From an uncultured Lentisphaeria bacterium (GTDB lineage Bacteria; Verrucomicrobiota; Lentisphaeria; Victivallales; UBA1829): DNA of 40,265 bases. The position numbers and the translations under genes were made by a program. The notes beneath the pieces are model-generated. The model was given only the letters and a program-made list of their open reading frames with translations. It was not told the origin of the DNA and searched no databases. Positions 1 through 9,705 of this stretch are shown in pieces. The stretch covers positions 1-40,265 of the forward strand of contig CAJKAR010000039.1 of the NCBI GenBank assembly GCA_905197955.1, written 5' to 3'. Each line of letters opens with the position of its first letter. Positions within the stretch are counted from its first letter, which is position 1.

Positions 1-73
1 AGCGGTTCTTCTCCCCTCGCGCTCCTCTCTTTCCCTAAACTTTTGACGCCTTTGCGTCTACACGCAAAGGCTC
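1..73. repeat. Partial copy A of a dispersed hairpin repeat
   Basis: These bases match 11115-11188 almost base for base; the differences are a few substitutions, a one-base length change and a different loop. The copy ends in a perfect 10-bp stem (48-57 with 62-71, loop 58-61). It is cut by the window edge and stops about 10 bp from the stop codon of the minus-strand glycosidase gene. Copy B also lies just past the 3' end of a minus-strand gene, in the same orientation. Confidence 0.8.
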
Positions 74-83
74 TCCCATTCTG

Positions 84-3000
84 TTACTCTGCAAGGATTG
101 CAATCGGCCAATTTGCAGGATCCGCCTGACAATGAGCACCGGGATTCATTCCACTGGTCAGCGCCTTGTCCTTCTTTCCGGGATCCTTGTCATGAAGATA
201 GAGGGCACAACCGAACGGGAAACCTTTTTTCAGGACGATCGGCAGAATATAACGCTCCGCAAAGGAGAGGGTATACGCATAGCCGTTTTTCGTGCGTGTG
301 AATTCGCATTTCACGTTTTTCGACGCCTCGTCCTTACTCGGCATATTCACACCATCGGCAAGCTGATGGAAGACCTCTTTGAAGCGATAGAGAATGCCTT
401 TTCCGTTTTTCTGAGCGAAATCGTAGCGGTAATCGTCGTCATCATATCCCGGCTTCGAGTTGGATCGACCGTTCGCACCGCAGTCGAAGTAGACTTCAAG
501 ACATCCATCATGAAGCCAGAGCATCCGTTCCGCGCCCGGCCGCTTCCACTCAGCGGAAGTGTCCATGAAATTATCATCCGTCACCTCCACGCGGATGAAG
601 AGATTGCTGCGATTCCATGCCAGCTTGTAAACAGCTTCCAGATCTCCTTTTTTGATTCCGGGCTGAGCGGGATGGAAGTTCTTCATCGGAATGCCGGGAA
701 TCCGCGACCAGTTCGGCGTACCGTTTACATATGGAACATAGAAGTAATCCATGTTCCAACGTTTTGTCAGCCGATCGCCTTTCGAAGGAGTCACCGTGAG
801 CTGAAGATCAGAATGATAGAGCTTGTCCGGTTCAATCTTCCGACGCGGAGAAAGCTCAAACGACTGCGTTCCTTCCGGTTTCAGATGATAAGCGGATTTC
901 TTTCCGCCGACCTCCAGCGTTCCGGTTCTGGGGAAGGCGGTGCGGTTGCGGAGCTCTGCGGAGAGCGAACCGTCGAGAGCAGGTTTCACAGAGAGCGCAA
1001 GAGTCGCGGTGACATCGTCGGAAGTGATTTTTTTCAGTGCGGAGGAGAGTTTCTCCACATCTTCCGCGATCACGAACAACGGAGCCGGAGTCAGAGGAAT
1101 CCGGAATACCCCGTTTTTATCGGGTTTCGCACTCCGCTTTGCGCCCATCAGGTCGACGAACTCCACATTCTGTCCGAAAGCGACTTCCACTTCCGGTCCC
1201 CGTTTGAGTCCGTTTTCCACATCAGGATCAATGCACCAGAGAGCGGCAATCGGCTTTGCATTCTTCCGTTTGAACACATATCCGCGGATCGATGCGGAGG
1301 GCTTGATCTCCGAATGGAACTCAACCTCAGGCATCAGATGTCCAAGCGTATTCGCCACTTTGCACATCAGGATCGGAGAGAGGTGCATATCCAGGAACGG
1401 AGCGGAAATCCAGAGATTCGTCATACGAACCTGCGGCCAGTATTTGAGCGCAATGATCCAGACACGCGCAGCACTCGACGCCTGTACGAATTCCCGGTTT
1501 CCGAGCGAATAGGTCACAGTTCCGTTGACTCTCCAGTCGTCTCCGTTGATCAGCGCCCCCCACTGCGGAATCCGGACAAACGGATACATGAACATTTCAC
1601 TGACATAGATCGGAGTTTCCTTTCCGTAGCCATAACGCTTCATCTGAGCAGTCAGCATGGCGAGCGCGGAATCCAGATCCTGCGATCCCAGAGAATTGCC
1701 GTCCACCGCGCCGTATGGATGAATCGTGATGGCATCGTAGCGGAAGTTCTGTTTTTTCGCCGCAGAAAGATACCCTTCATAGGCGTCGTATCCGCGCAGA
1801 TTGCTGTATCCGCTGGTGCCGTGCGTCGGAGCGACGATCGCTTTCGGATTCGCCCGCTTGACTCCACGCGCAAGCGCCTGCTGGAGTTTGAAATAGTCGT
1901 CATATTTTCCGGAGGTCGGCAGAGGCGCCCCCTCCTCCTCGTTGTAGAGCGCCCAGGAAAACGCCTGTTCCGGATCGTACTTGGAGGCCTGCCGGAACGC
2001 CGCTTCCTCGACCTCTTTCACCAGTTCGGGCGAAACGGACGTAATCGACCGGATCAGCGGACCGTATTTCTTCTCCTTTTCCGCCAGAACCTGAAGATAA
2101 TTCGTGATTCCGTATTTCTTTTCCAGAACCGATTTGATCCCCCCCTGCGGATTATATCCCCAGCTGGTGGAGCCGAATCCCCAGTCCCGGTACTTGCGGC
2201 CGATGTCTTCGCCGCGTGAATAGATCGCCATGGCATGAAGCGTTCCGAAGATATCTTTCGTCGGATGCACATTTTTGAGAGGAGTCATCACATTGAAGCG
2301 GTAATAATTCGTATAACTTCCGCCGTTGACGCGGTAATCGGCGCGAACCACAAAGATTCCCTCCTGAATCACGTTCGGATCCATCGGGAAATCGACTTTC
2401 TGCGTTCCATCGGGTCCGATTTTCACAGAGAGAGTCTTTTTCATCAGGATCTCCTGATAGGCATTCGAAACGGTCACATCGACCACTCCAGCCGTCCCCG
2501 GCGCTCCCTGAAACAGGAAAGCACTCCCGAACGGTTTGCCCTTGACCAGATCATTGTCCGGAGAGGCGGAAATGAAATTCCCTTCGATGGGCGCCGTAAT
2601 GAAGTCCGTCGGACGGCTCCCTTCTTCCAGCTGCATCCCGTCCACCAGGATCCGGGAGCTGTTGTATGCCCCGTTCAGCAGCAGACGCACTCCGGCGGAA
2701 TCGGCAGTGAAGGTGCGCTGATAGCGTTTCCATTCGGGTGTGATCTGGAAACGGGTTTCCGGCTTGCCCGCATCGCCGGAGATCGGACCGTACTGACCGA
2801 TGAATTTGCCGGCGCGCGTCACGCTTGCCAGAGCCAGAGAAAGCGTACAGGGCTTTTCGGCTTTCGCATAAAAACTCAAAGTGTAGGTTTTTCCCGCATC
2901 AAGAGCAATCGGGAACGAACGCATGGAAGGAACACGCGGCTGAGTCGGATGGATCGCCAGCGCATGTTTTCCAAAACGCCCTTCCGGAACGACCTCATAG

Positions 3001-3974
3001 CGGCATTTCTCCGGAGTATAAACCGCGCCGCCGTCATTCCAGCTCCAGAAACGGAGCCCCTGTTCGAAACTAGGATTCGGCAGAATGTTCCGCGTCGCTG
3101 GACGGGGCACATGAAGTCGATCCTCTTTCCAGAAGTCGATTCCTCCGACCGGAGGCGGCGTGTTGCCGTCACCGGTAATGCATTCGCCGAGATCAATAAT
3201 CAGCTTCCGCAGTTTGCTTCCGTACCGGACAATTCCGTCAAGACGGTTGATCTTCCAGCGGTTGTCGATCACGCGGGAGAGAATGAAACTTCCCTGCTCC
3301 GTTTCCGGCAGTTCCAGACGGAATCCCTCAAGCGGTTTTGTTCCGTTGTACACAAAAGGACCTTTCACGATCTGCTGTTTCTGTTCCTTGTGCTTCGGCA
3401 GCATCGAATTTTCCGGTGTGATGTTCCAGTTCTTCCAAGCGAGTTCCTTTCCGAGGAAATTGTACGGAGTCATCCAGAGCGCTCCGGCATTCCACGTCAG
3501 TTCGATCCGGCTTCCCGGGAGCGCTTTCAGCGTATAGATGAATTGCTGTTCCACGCTCTGCGCATCCAGATACGGCTTACGGACCGTGAACGACCCGTTT
3601 TTTGAATCGACCGAAACAACCGGCGGTTTTCCCGGGAGATCCCGGAATGGATAGCCGTAGCCGTTTTTGTTGTCGCCCCACCAGAAAAGACGCAACGCCT
3701 CCTTCCCGTTGACCAGAATCGTGATGTAACATGCCTTCGACAGATTTTTCCGGTTGCCGTCCTGATAGATCGTCACGCTTTTATTTCCCGCGACAAACGA
3801 AGGGATCGAAAGCGTCTTGCCCGAAACCGTGAAATCCTGCACGACAAGCCGGGGAGTTATCCGTTCCGTCTTTCCGGAGGCAAGATACGGTTCCGGATTC
3901 GGCAGATCCGCTCTCAGAAAAGCCGGTCCCGTCAGCAATGCGGCAAACAGTGCCGCGCTCAAGATTCGATTCAT
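84..3974 (-). CDS. Large secreted multidomain glycoside hydrolase (clan GH-A-like)
   Basis: A 1,296-residue protein with an N-terminal signal peptide (about residues 1-22), so it is probably exported. Residues about 296-460 look like a CBM4/9-type jelly-roll carbohydrate-binding module (start NILPNPSFEQG, end near DGMQLEEGSRPTDF). Residues about 570-930 resemble a (beta/alpha)8 glycosidase of the GH39/GH5 kind: ALYNEEEG gives a candidate acid/base Glu679 after Asn678, and IYVSEMF a candidate nucleophile Glu793. The last ~180 residues look like a CBM9-type domain (RVEVTDDNF, CLEVYFD). It is the last gene of a regulator-pseudopilin-hydrolase operon, 27 bp after the pseudopilin. The ATG at 3974 follows an AAGGAAAGGA ribosome site. 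Family and substrate are not certain; the catalytic residues are assigned by motif only. Confidence 0.75.
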   Translation of the reverse strand: MNRILSAALFAALLTGPAFLRADLPNPEPYLASGKTERITPRLVVQDFTVSGKTLSIPSFVAGNKSVTIYQDGNRKNLSKACYITILVNGKEALRLFWWGDNKNGYGYPFRDLPGKPPVVSVDSKNGSFTVRKPYLDAQSVEQQFIYTLKALPGSRIELTWNAGALWMTPYNFLGKELAWKNWNITPENSMLPKHKEQKQQIVKGPFVYNGTKPLEGFRLELPETEQGSFILSRVIDNRWKINRLDGIVRYGSKLRKLIIDLGECITGDGNTPPPVGGIDFWKEDRLHVPRPATRNILPNPSFEQGLRFWSWNDGGAVYTPEKCRYEVVPEGRFGKHALAIHPTQPRVPSMRSFPIALDAGKTYTLSFYAKAEKPCTLSLALASVTRAGKFIGQYGPISGDAGKPETRFQITPEWKRYQRTFTADSAGVRLLLNGAYNSSRILVDGMQLEEGSRPTDFITAPIEGNFISASPDNDLVKGKPFGSAFLFQGAPGTAGVVDVTVSNAYQEILMKKTLSVKIGPDGTQKVDFPMDPNVIQEGIFVVRADYRVNGGSYTNYYRFNVMTPLKNVHPTKDIFGTLHAMAIYSRGEDIGRKYRDWGFGSTSWGYNPQGGIKSVLEKKYGITNYLQVLAEKEKKYGPLIRSITSVSPELVKEVEEAAFRQASKYDPEQAFSWALYNEEEGAPLPTSGKYDDYFKLQQALARGVKRANPKAIVAPTHGTSGYSNLRGYDAYEGYLSAAKKQNFRYDAITIHPYGAVDGNSLGSQDLDSALAMLTAQMKRYGYGKETPIYVSEMFMYPFVRIPQWGALINGDDWRVNGTVTYSLGNREFVQASSAARVWIIALKYWPQVRMTNLWISAPFLDMHLSPILMCKVANTLGHLMPEVEFHSEIKPSASIRGYVFKRKNAKPIAALWCIDPDVENGLKRGPEVEVAFGQNVEFVDLMGAKRSAKPDKNGVFRIPLTPAPLFVIAEDVEKLSSALKKITSDDVTATLALSVKPALDGSLSAELRNRTAFPRTGTLEVGGKKSAYHLKPEGTQSFELSPRRKIEPDKLYHSDLQLTVTPSKGDRLTKRWNMDYFYVPYVNGTPNWSRIPGIPMKNFHPAQPGIKKGDLEAVYKLAWNRSNLFIRVEVTDDNFMDTSAEWKRPGAERMLWLHDGCLEVYFDCGANGRSNSKPGYDDDDYRYDFAQKNGKGILYRFKEVFHQLADGVNMPSKDEASKNVKCEFTRTKNGYAYTLSFAERYILPIVLKKGFPFGCALYLHDKDPGKKDKALTSGMNPGAHCQADPANWPIAILAE

Positions 3975-4001
3975 CGTATATCTGTCCTTTCCTTGAATGG
4001 A

Positions 4002-4817
4002 TTATTCTGTCGGTGTCTTTTTCGATCTCCGGAAACCGTTGAAGAAAACATTTGTCTCTTTCTTGTCCGCATTTCCGAGGATATCATGTTTTGTATAAAC
4101 GGCCGTATAGAGTTTCTTTGCAGTCTCGCTGCCCACATGTCCGTCATAATAGAGCAGGTTAGTTCTGCCGTTGGAAAGAAGCACTTCCGTATTGTCCTTG
4201 CTTCGTCCTGAAATATCATCTCCGTTATGATGGAATCCAAGATATCCAAGATAGCAGGTATCCCCCTTTCCATTCCAGAATAAAGTTGTGCCGGCATAAG
4301 AGACATCTTTATAAATTTCGCCGAAACTGATTGCTGTCGATGGAGCGAATACAATGCTGTTTTTTTCCGAAACTAGATCCAGCCAGGGATGTAGCACCGG
4401 ACTCGGCAGGATATGACCGAATTTCCACTTCCCCGTCCCCCAGCGGAGATCCGCATCCGGAAACACCGGACAGACGAACGCACACTTTGAATTTTGCTCA
4501 TTGTCCAACGCAACCCCGTACGGTCTTGTCTGATTTGCCTTTCCCACTCCGCCGCCAAGGAAATGTCCCGCGCTGCAATTCTCTCCCCAGTTGGGAAAAT
4601 ATCCGGCAGTGGCGGCTCCGGGCAGAATAACACTGTCGTAATCGGAACTGTACATGGCTTCCGCCGTCCCGATCTGCTTCATATTGCTCTTACACTGGGC
4701 GGAAAATGCCGACTGACGCGCTTTGTTCAAGGCCGGAAGAAGCATTCCGGCAAGAATTGCAATAATTGCAACAACGATCAGAAGCTCTATCAGTGTGAAA
4801 AATTTTTCCCGTTTCAT
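4002..4817 (-). CDS. Pseudopilin-like protein with prepilin-type N-terminus
   Basis: A 271-residue protein beginning MKREKF-FTLIELL, followed by a ~20-residue hydrophobic helix and then NKARQSA, the layout of type II secretion pseudopilins and of the DUF1559-like families common in Planctomycetes and Lentisphaerota. The conserved Glu at mature position 5 is present, but the residue before the expected cut is Phe rather than Gly. The C-terminus carries YYDGHVG, like the H-X9-DG end of this family. The ATG at 4817 overlaps the regulator stop by four bases (ATGA) and is preceded by AGGAGAAG, so the two genes are probably translationally coupled. It is one of four such proteins in the window. A structural role in a surface pilus or secretion machine is inferred from the family only. 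Confidence 0.85.
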   Translation of the reverse strand: MKREKFFTLIELLIVVAIIAILAGMLLPALNKARQSAFSAQCKSNMKQIGTAEAMYSSDYDSVILPGAATAGYFPNWGENCSAGHFLGGGVGKANQTRPYGVALDNEQNSKCAFVCPVFPDADLRWGTGKWKFGHILPSPVLHPWLDLVSEKNSIVFAPSTAISFGEIYKDVSYAGTTLFWNGKGDTCYLGYLGFHHNGDDISGRSKDNTEVLLSNGRTNLLYYDGHVGSETAKKLYTAVYTKHDILGNADKKETNVFFNGFRRSKKTPTE

Positions 4818-5854
4818 CCATTCTTCTCCTGTTGTTTGGTTTCAAAATATTGAACAATCGCCTTTGCCGCGTTCTCACCTGTTTCCCGTATTTTATCAAA
4901 GACTGAACCGATGATCCGGATATCCAGCTCCGGATGCTTCTGTTTCAGCGCAATGGAAGAGGTGTTGTTTTCCAGAACAATAACAAGATCCCTGCGTCCG
5001 GATTTTTCGATCGCCTCCACAATATATGTCTGGCGGAGATACCAGTTGCCGACCGTATAGAGTACCGTAATTTCCGGATCCGCACACAGTAATTCTCCCA
5101 GCTGATCGGTCTGCACAGCATCCAGATGGCGGATCTCCTTTTGAATTCCCGGCAGATCCGTCTCTTCCACCACCCGCTGCCCCCACAGGCAGAAATGCCG
5201 CTTGTCTTTCTGAAAACAGAACAGGGCTTTTTTCGGAGCAATCTCCTTCACCGTCCGCATTACAAGATCCAGGGCGGTCACTTCCGGATAAAAATCATAC
5301 GGAGAATCCGGAAGACTGAATTTCATCTGCTTTGTAATATTCACCGTAAACAAAGGAGTCCCGTTCCGGCGCAGTCCGGCGATCAGCCCCGCATAAAACT
5401 CCCCTGGTCCAAACCAGACCATCGCATCCAGATTCTGATTGGAAAAAAAGCGGAACAGCTCCTCTTCCGGAAAACGATCCGGAAACATGATATTGCAGAA
5501 AAAGGAATCCCGCGGCATCGCCGGGAAAAAGCCGGATTGCAGAATGCCGACTTCAAATGGAAACTCCGAGGCATAACCGCCATTGCCGTGCGCAATCAAA
5601 CCAACCGTCCAGATCGGAGACGTATGAAACAGCGGATTGCTGAACACTCCCTTGCGTCCCGGAAGACGGATCAGAACTTCATCCTCCTCAAGCTGGCAAA
5701 TCGCATCCCGGACCGTTCCGCGCGCAACATTGAATCGTGCACACAGAGAACGTTCACTCGGAATTGCCCTGGGCTCCACTCCCGCTTTTGTAACAAACTG
5801 CCGGAGATAAAACTTGATCGGCGTTGTCATCAGCTCGGCTTTGATTTTCGGCAT
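4814..5854 (-). CDS. GntR-type HTH regulator with LacI/GalR-like sensor domain
   Basis: A 346-residue transcription factor. Residues about 10-75 form a GntR winged helix (IPSERSLCARFNVARGTVRDAI, then a basic wing RLPGRKG). The rest resembles the periplasmic-binding-protein-like sensor of LacI/GalR regulators (WTVGLIAHGN onward), as in the AraR type of hybrid regulator. The ATG at 5854 is chosen because AGAGGA sits just upstream. An in-frame GTG at 5893 is rejected, since the promoter at 5899-5927 would start transcription at about the same place. The gene heads an operon with a pseudopilin and a secreted glycosidase, so it probably senses a sugar released by that enzyme and controls its own operon. 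The ligand is unknown. Confidence 0.85.
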   Translation of the reverse strand: MPKIKAELMTTPIKFYLRQFVTKAGVEPRAIPSERSLCARFNVARGTVRDAICQLEEDEVLIRLPGRKGVFSNPLFHTSPIWTVGLIAHGNGGYASEFPFEVGILQSGFFPAMPRDSFFCNIMFPDRFPEEELFRFFSNQNLDAMVWFGPGEFYAGLIAGLRRNGTPLFTVNITKQMKFSLPDSPYDFYPEVTALDLVMRTVKEIAPKKALFCFQKDKRHFCLWGQRVVEETDLPGIQKEIRHLDAVQTDQLGELLCADPEITVLYTVGNWYLRQTYIVEAIEKSGRRDLVIVLENNTSSIALKQKHPELDIRIIGSVFDKIRETGENAAKAIVQYFETKQQEKNG

Positions 5855-5898
5855 AACGTCCTCTTGATCCGTTTGGTATAGTTTTCTGACCACATTAC

Positions 5899-5927
5899 AT
5901 TTTAAACGATTTCTGCGTTTTTGTCAA
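5899..5927 (-). promoter_or_regulatory. Sigma70-type promoter for the regulator-pseudopilin-glycosidase operon
   Basis: Read on the minus strand, TTGACA (5927-5922) is followed by a 17-bp spacer and TAAAAT (5904-5899). Both boxes are close to consensus. Transcription would start near 5892, leaving a leader of about 38 bases before the ATG at 5854. Confidence 0.7.
5904..5920. promoter_or_regulatory. Candidate operator inside the promoter spacer
   Basis: An inverted repeat AAACG-N7-CGTTT lies almost exactly between the -10 and -35 boxes. The placement is ideal for autorepression by the GntR/LacI-type regulator encoded downstream. The arms are short (5 bp), so chance is not excluded. Confidence 0.4.
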
Positions 5928-5954
5928 GAGGGGGAACGGAAAAAACAGGAATTT

Positions 5955-7805
5955 TTAGAGAACTTTCCGGTAAAGTTCAACGTTGCAGCCTTTTTCCCGG
6001 TGCTCAAAAATGAGCTTGTACCGCCGATCATTCCGAAGCATTTCGAACAGAGCGCTGTTGCGTTCAAAATCTACATGCAGATCATCCAGATACAGAAGAA
6101 GATATGGCGCATGGAACGGCGGCGCCGCATGCATGATATGTCCTGCCGGACGATCCAGAAAGTGCATCAGCATCTGACCAGTAGTCAAAATCCGCTGATC
6201 CGGCGGAACAAGTTCCTTGACTCTGGTGATGATTTCCGTGCAGTCCGGACGCTCCTGAATCCGGCTGAACGCATATTTCCCGACCGGCAGTCGTCCAAAG
6301 AAAAGTCCGCAGAACAGCAGTCCCGCTGCCACTGCAAACACTGCTGCATGTGCCGCTCTGCGATGACGACTCCCTTCCGGGACTCCGGCAAGAAACAGCC
6401 CCGAAAACGATCTTCTTCTCCGCAGAAAACACCAGTAGCCTGCGGCGGTTGCCAGCGTCAGAATAGCAAAAATCTCCGTCTGATACCACATGGAAATATT
6501 CAGGGCATCGCTCCCGCCCATCAGGAACAATCCGGCAAGCAGAGGGAGCGCCGTTGCCAGCAGAAGCGGTTCCGCAAGCGCCAGAGGGAAAAATCCCAGA
6601 AGAAGAACCGCGATGAAATAAAAATTCAACGGACTGGCAAACTGTTCGAAAAACACCGCGGTCTTTGTCAGAGGAGCAAGCAGAATCTCCGAAATGGAGT
6701 TCCCGATCTCCCCGTAATGAAATGTCTGGACATAATTCGAATTCCAGGAATCAGGCATGTTATAGAGCATTTTCTTCACCGCGGGAGAAACCACTTTCAC
6801 GGTAAAGGCGAACCAGGCACAGGAAAAAAGTCCCAGCAGAATCCCCTGCCAGTACTTCCGCTTCAAAAGGAGGCAGAACGCCCAGCCGCACCAGAAAACC
6901 GTGGTTGTCTCCTGAAGCAGAAGCGAAAGCACAAACATCACAATGCATCCCGCACGGTTCCCCCTCCGGTAAAAATAGTAAAACGCCAGCAGAATCGCCG
7001 GAAACATGACAATCGGATGGAATCCGTAAAACAGGGAAAGATTCAAATTCGGAATCGTAAAATGAAACATCAGCAGAACAGCCAGCAGTCCTGCGGGAAA
7101 ACGCCGCATCCCCAGCTCCCGCGCCAGCAGATACCACAGCGGAACAATCAGATAGATCAGAATCGAATTCAGAATAAACAGCGTCCGCGGATGCGGAAAC
7201 AACGCCAGAATCGGAGTCAGAAGGAGATTCGGCAGCGGATTGAAATGTCCCGCATTGTAAAGCCAGCGCAGCGGATTCAGCGGATCGCCGGCTATGGCGA
7301 TGTATCCGGTATAATACTCTGTCCAGTCCGTGAAGGTGAACCAGAGCCGGTCATACGACTCGAACTGCATGTAGATTCCCCACACGCATCCGGCAAGAGC
7401 AGAACAGCCGATCACGACTGGCATCGTAAAACGGTTTCGGACCGCCGGAAGGCTCCATCCGCAAACCAGGGCGCTCCGCCAGAAACAGACCATAAAAAGA
7501 AAAATGAAAATCAGAATGGAAGAAAAACAGAGAGGAAATGCCAGAATGCCCCACAACAGCCATCCCGGCAGAAGCGCTTTTGCCAGCTTTCCGGCAAGAG
7601 TATCCCTCTTCAGAACCATCACCACCGAAACCAGAAACGCCACAACCAGAAGCTGCGGAACCACTGAAAACGAAACCAGATCCGTGAAAAACGCTTTGTA
7701 AAACGCCGGCTCCAGACCAATCATATTGAAATAAAGAAACACAAACGAAATCAGAATCGCGCTGAGCGATCCGGTCAGTAGAACGCATGCGGAAAATTTC
7801 CTCAT
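5955..7805 (-). CDS. DUF2079-type polytopic membrane protein
   Basis: A 616-residue protein with about 12 hydrophobic segments over its first ~500 residues and a hydrophilic C-terminal part. It fits the DUF2079 family of predicted inner-membrane proteins, which resemble GT-C glycosyltransferases: the conserved region near GHFNPLPNLLLTP and the loop SLFYGFHPIVMFP are recognisable. The biochemical role of the family is not established. The ATG at 7805 overlaps the dxs stop by four bases (ATGA), which implies translational coupling. GT-C enzymes use polyprenyl-phosphate sugars, so pairing with the first isoprenoid-pathway enzyme is suggestive, but this is inference only. Confidence 0.75.
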   Translation of the reverse strand: MRKFSACVLLTGSLSAILISFVFLYFNMIGLEPAFYKAFFTDLVSFSVVPQLLVVAFLVSVVMVLKRDTLAGKLAKALLPGWLLWGILAFPLCFSSILIFIFLFMVCFWRSALVCGWSLPAVRNRFTMPVVIGCSALAGCVWGIYMQFESYDRLWFTFTDWTEYYTGYIAIAGDPLNPLRWLYNAGHFNPLPNLLLTPILALFPHPRTLFILNSILIYLIVPLWYLLARELGMRRFPAGLLAVLLMFHFTIPNLNLSLFYGFHPIVMFPAILLAFYYFYRRGNRAGCIVMFVLSLLLQETTTVFWCGWAFCLLLKRKYWQGILLGLFSCAWFAFTVKVVSPAVKKMLYNMPDSWNSNYVQTFHYGEIGNSISEILLAPLTKTAVFFEQFASPLNFYFIAVLLLGFFPLALAEPLLLATALPLLAGLFLMGGSDALNISMWYQTEIFAILTLATAAGYWCFLRRRRSFSGLFLAGVPEGSRHRRAAHAAVFAVAAGLLFCGLFFGRLPVGKYAFSRIQERPDCTEIITRVKELVPPDQRILTTGQMLMHFLDRPAGHIMHAAPPFHAPYLLLYLDDLHVDFERNSALFEMLRNDRRYKLIFEHREKGCNVELYRKVL

Positions 7806-9685
7806 GACCGCTCCCCGTTTTTCAGTCGATCCGCGATCTGCAGGGCAATGTTCTCCGGCAGCAGTCCGTAACGCTCGCGGAGAAGAGGAACGGAACCATG
7901 AGGAAGAACCTCCTCCGGCCAGCTGAAATGGAGCGTCCCGCGATTGGGACGATTGAGAAGAAGACGATCGGCAATTCTGCCGAGTCCATCGGCGTTCCGG
8001 CAGTCCTCAATCGTGACAATGAGTTTTGTTGCGGCATCGGCAAGGAGCTTCGCATCATCAAACGGTTTCAGGAAACGGACATTGGTGACAGAAGCACTGA
8101 TGTTTCTGGTCCGCAGCTGAGCCGCAGCGGCAAGCGCAGTGGAAAGCTCCCGTCCCACCGCCCAGATGGCGACATCAGTTCCGGCAAGCACCTCCTCCGA
8201 CTTTCCCCAGAGCAGCGGAGCACGGGAAACATCCAGATCCGCCCCGTTCGAACGCGGATATCGAAGCATCACCGGTCCGCCGGCATTGTATGCCGCCTGA
8301 AGCATTTCGTCGAGTTCCGTTGCATCGCGCGGACAGAGAATCGCCAGATTATGCATCACCAGCAGAAACGAAAGATCGTAAATTCCATGATGCGTCGGGC
8401 CATCCTCCACGGCCCCGGCACGATCCACACAGAAAATCACCGACCGGTTCTGAAGACAGATATCATGGAAAATACAATCCAGCGCCCTCTGCATGAACGT
8501 GGAATAGATCGCCACCACAGGCCGGAGTCCTCCGGCGGCAAGTCCCCCGGCAAAAACCACGGCATGTTCCTCGGCGATTCCAACATCGTAAAACCGATCG
8601 GGGAACCGCTCTGCAAAACGGGAGAGCCCTGTTCCGCTCGCCATGGCGGCAGTCAGAGCAATCACATCCGGGTGACGCTCCGCCAGACGGATAACACTCT
8701 CGCCGAATGCGGCAGAAAACGATTTTGTGTTCTTCGGCGGAGGAAGAATCACGCCGGTTTTCGGATCAAAGGCAGGCACTCCGTGAAACTTTTCGGGAGA
8801 GGAGATCGCATATTTGCAACCATGTCCCTTTTCCGTAATCACATGAACGACAACAGGACGGGCATTCAGTTCCCGAACCTTTTCGAGATTCTCAATCAGA
8901 CTCGGCAGATCGTGTCCGTCGATCGGGCCGACATATTTGAACCCCATCTCCTCGAACAGAACACTGGAAACCAGCAGATTTTTTGTAAGAGCCTCGACCC
9001 GGCTGATAAACTGGATCAGATGATGACCGCCAGGCAGATGGCGCAGCAGAAACTTGACATGGGTTTTCAAACGATTATAGCCGCGTCCCGTGATGAATTT
9101 CGTCAGGCTGGTGGAGATGGTTCCGACACTTTTCGAGATCGACATCTTGTTGTCATTGATAATCAGAATAAAATGTCTTTTATGTCCCCGGACATTGTTC
9201 AGAGCTTCGAGAGAGATGCCATTTCCAAGTGCGCCATCACCGACCACCGCAATGACCCTGGACTCCTTGTCTCCGTTATGCTCCAGCGCCGCAGAAAGTC
9301 CCATTGCGGAAGAAAGCGCAGCGCCTGCATGCCCGGTGACAAACACATCATGCGGAGACTCCGCCGGATTCTGAAATCCGGAAAGTCCGCCGTAACGCCG
9401 GATCGTCTCGAACTTTTCATAGCGTCCGGTAAGAATCTTGTGCGGATAGGTTTGATGGCCGACATCCCAGACCATCTTGTCCGCAGGCGAATGGAAGACC
9501 TTGTGAAGCGCCACGGTCAGCTCAATCACCCCGAGATTGGGTGCCAGATGCCCTCCGTTTTTTGAGACAACGGCGATGATTTTCTTTCGAATCTCCTCGC
9601 AGAGAGCTTCCAGCTGCTCCAGCGAAAGTTTCTTCACATCCTCCGGCCCTTTGATTTGCCCGAGCAATTCTTCCATAATATTCAA
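7802..9685 (-). CDS. dxs: 1-deoxy-D-xylulose-5-phosphate synthase
   Basis: A 627-residue thiamine-diphosphate enzyme that condenses pyruvate and glyceraldehyde 3-phosphate in the first step of the MEP isoprenoid pathway, in the cytoplasm. Family landmarks are all present and in order: NGGHLAPNLGVIELT near the N-terminus, VWDVGHQTYPHKILTGR, the thiamine-diphosphate motif GDGALGNG...NDNKMSIS, and the transketolase-like half with GIAEEHAVVFAGGLA and DGPTHHG. The length is normal. The listed start is a TTG at 9685; an ATG three codons inside (9676) is an equally good start, because the AAGGAAAGGG ribosome site is close for the TTG and rather far for the ATG. It is followed by the overlapping DUF2079-type gene. 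Confidence 0.97.
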   Translation of the reverse strand: MNIMEELLGQIKGPEDVKKLSLEQLEALCEEIRKKIIAVVSKNGGHLAPNLGVIELTVALHKVFHSPADKMVWDVGHQTYPHKILTGRYEKFETIRRYGGLSGFQNPAESPHDVFVTGHAGAALSSAMGLSAALEHNGDKESRVIAVVGDGALGNGISLEALNNVRGHKRHFILIINDNKMSISKSVGTISTSLTKFITGRGYNRLKTHVKFLLRHLPGGHHLIQFISRVEALTKNLLVSSVLFEEMGFKYVGPIDGHDLPSLIENLEKVRELNARPVVVHVITEKGHGCKYAISSPEKFHGVPAFDPKTGVILPPPKNTKSFSAAFGESVIRLAERHPDVIALTAAMASGTGLSRFAERFPDRFYDVGIAEEHAVVFAGGLAAGGLRPVVAIYSTFMQRALDCIFHDICLQNRSVIFCVDRAGAVEDGPTHHGIYDLSFLLVMHNLAILCPRDATELDEMLQAAYNAGGPVMLRYPRSNGADLDVSRAPLLWGKSEEVLAGTDVAIWAVGRELSTALAAAAQLRTRNISASVTNVRFLKPFDDAKLLADAATKLIVTIEDCRNADGLGRIADRLLLNRPNRGTLHFSWPEEVLPHGSVPLLRERYGLLPENIALQIADRLKNGERS

Positions 9686-9705
9686 GACCCTTTCCTTATC
9701 CTAAA

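Noticed and set aside
132..2219. Open frame of 695 codons on the plus strand opposite the first glycosidase
   Set aside because: It is antisense to a gene with a signal peptide, domains and a ribosome site; the translation is Arg/His/Phe-rich with no recognisable domain, as expected for a shadow of codon bias.
6000..7667. Open frame of 555 codons opposite the DUF2079-type gene
   Set aside because: Lys/Arg/Gln-rich antisense translation of hydrophobic codons; no independent support.
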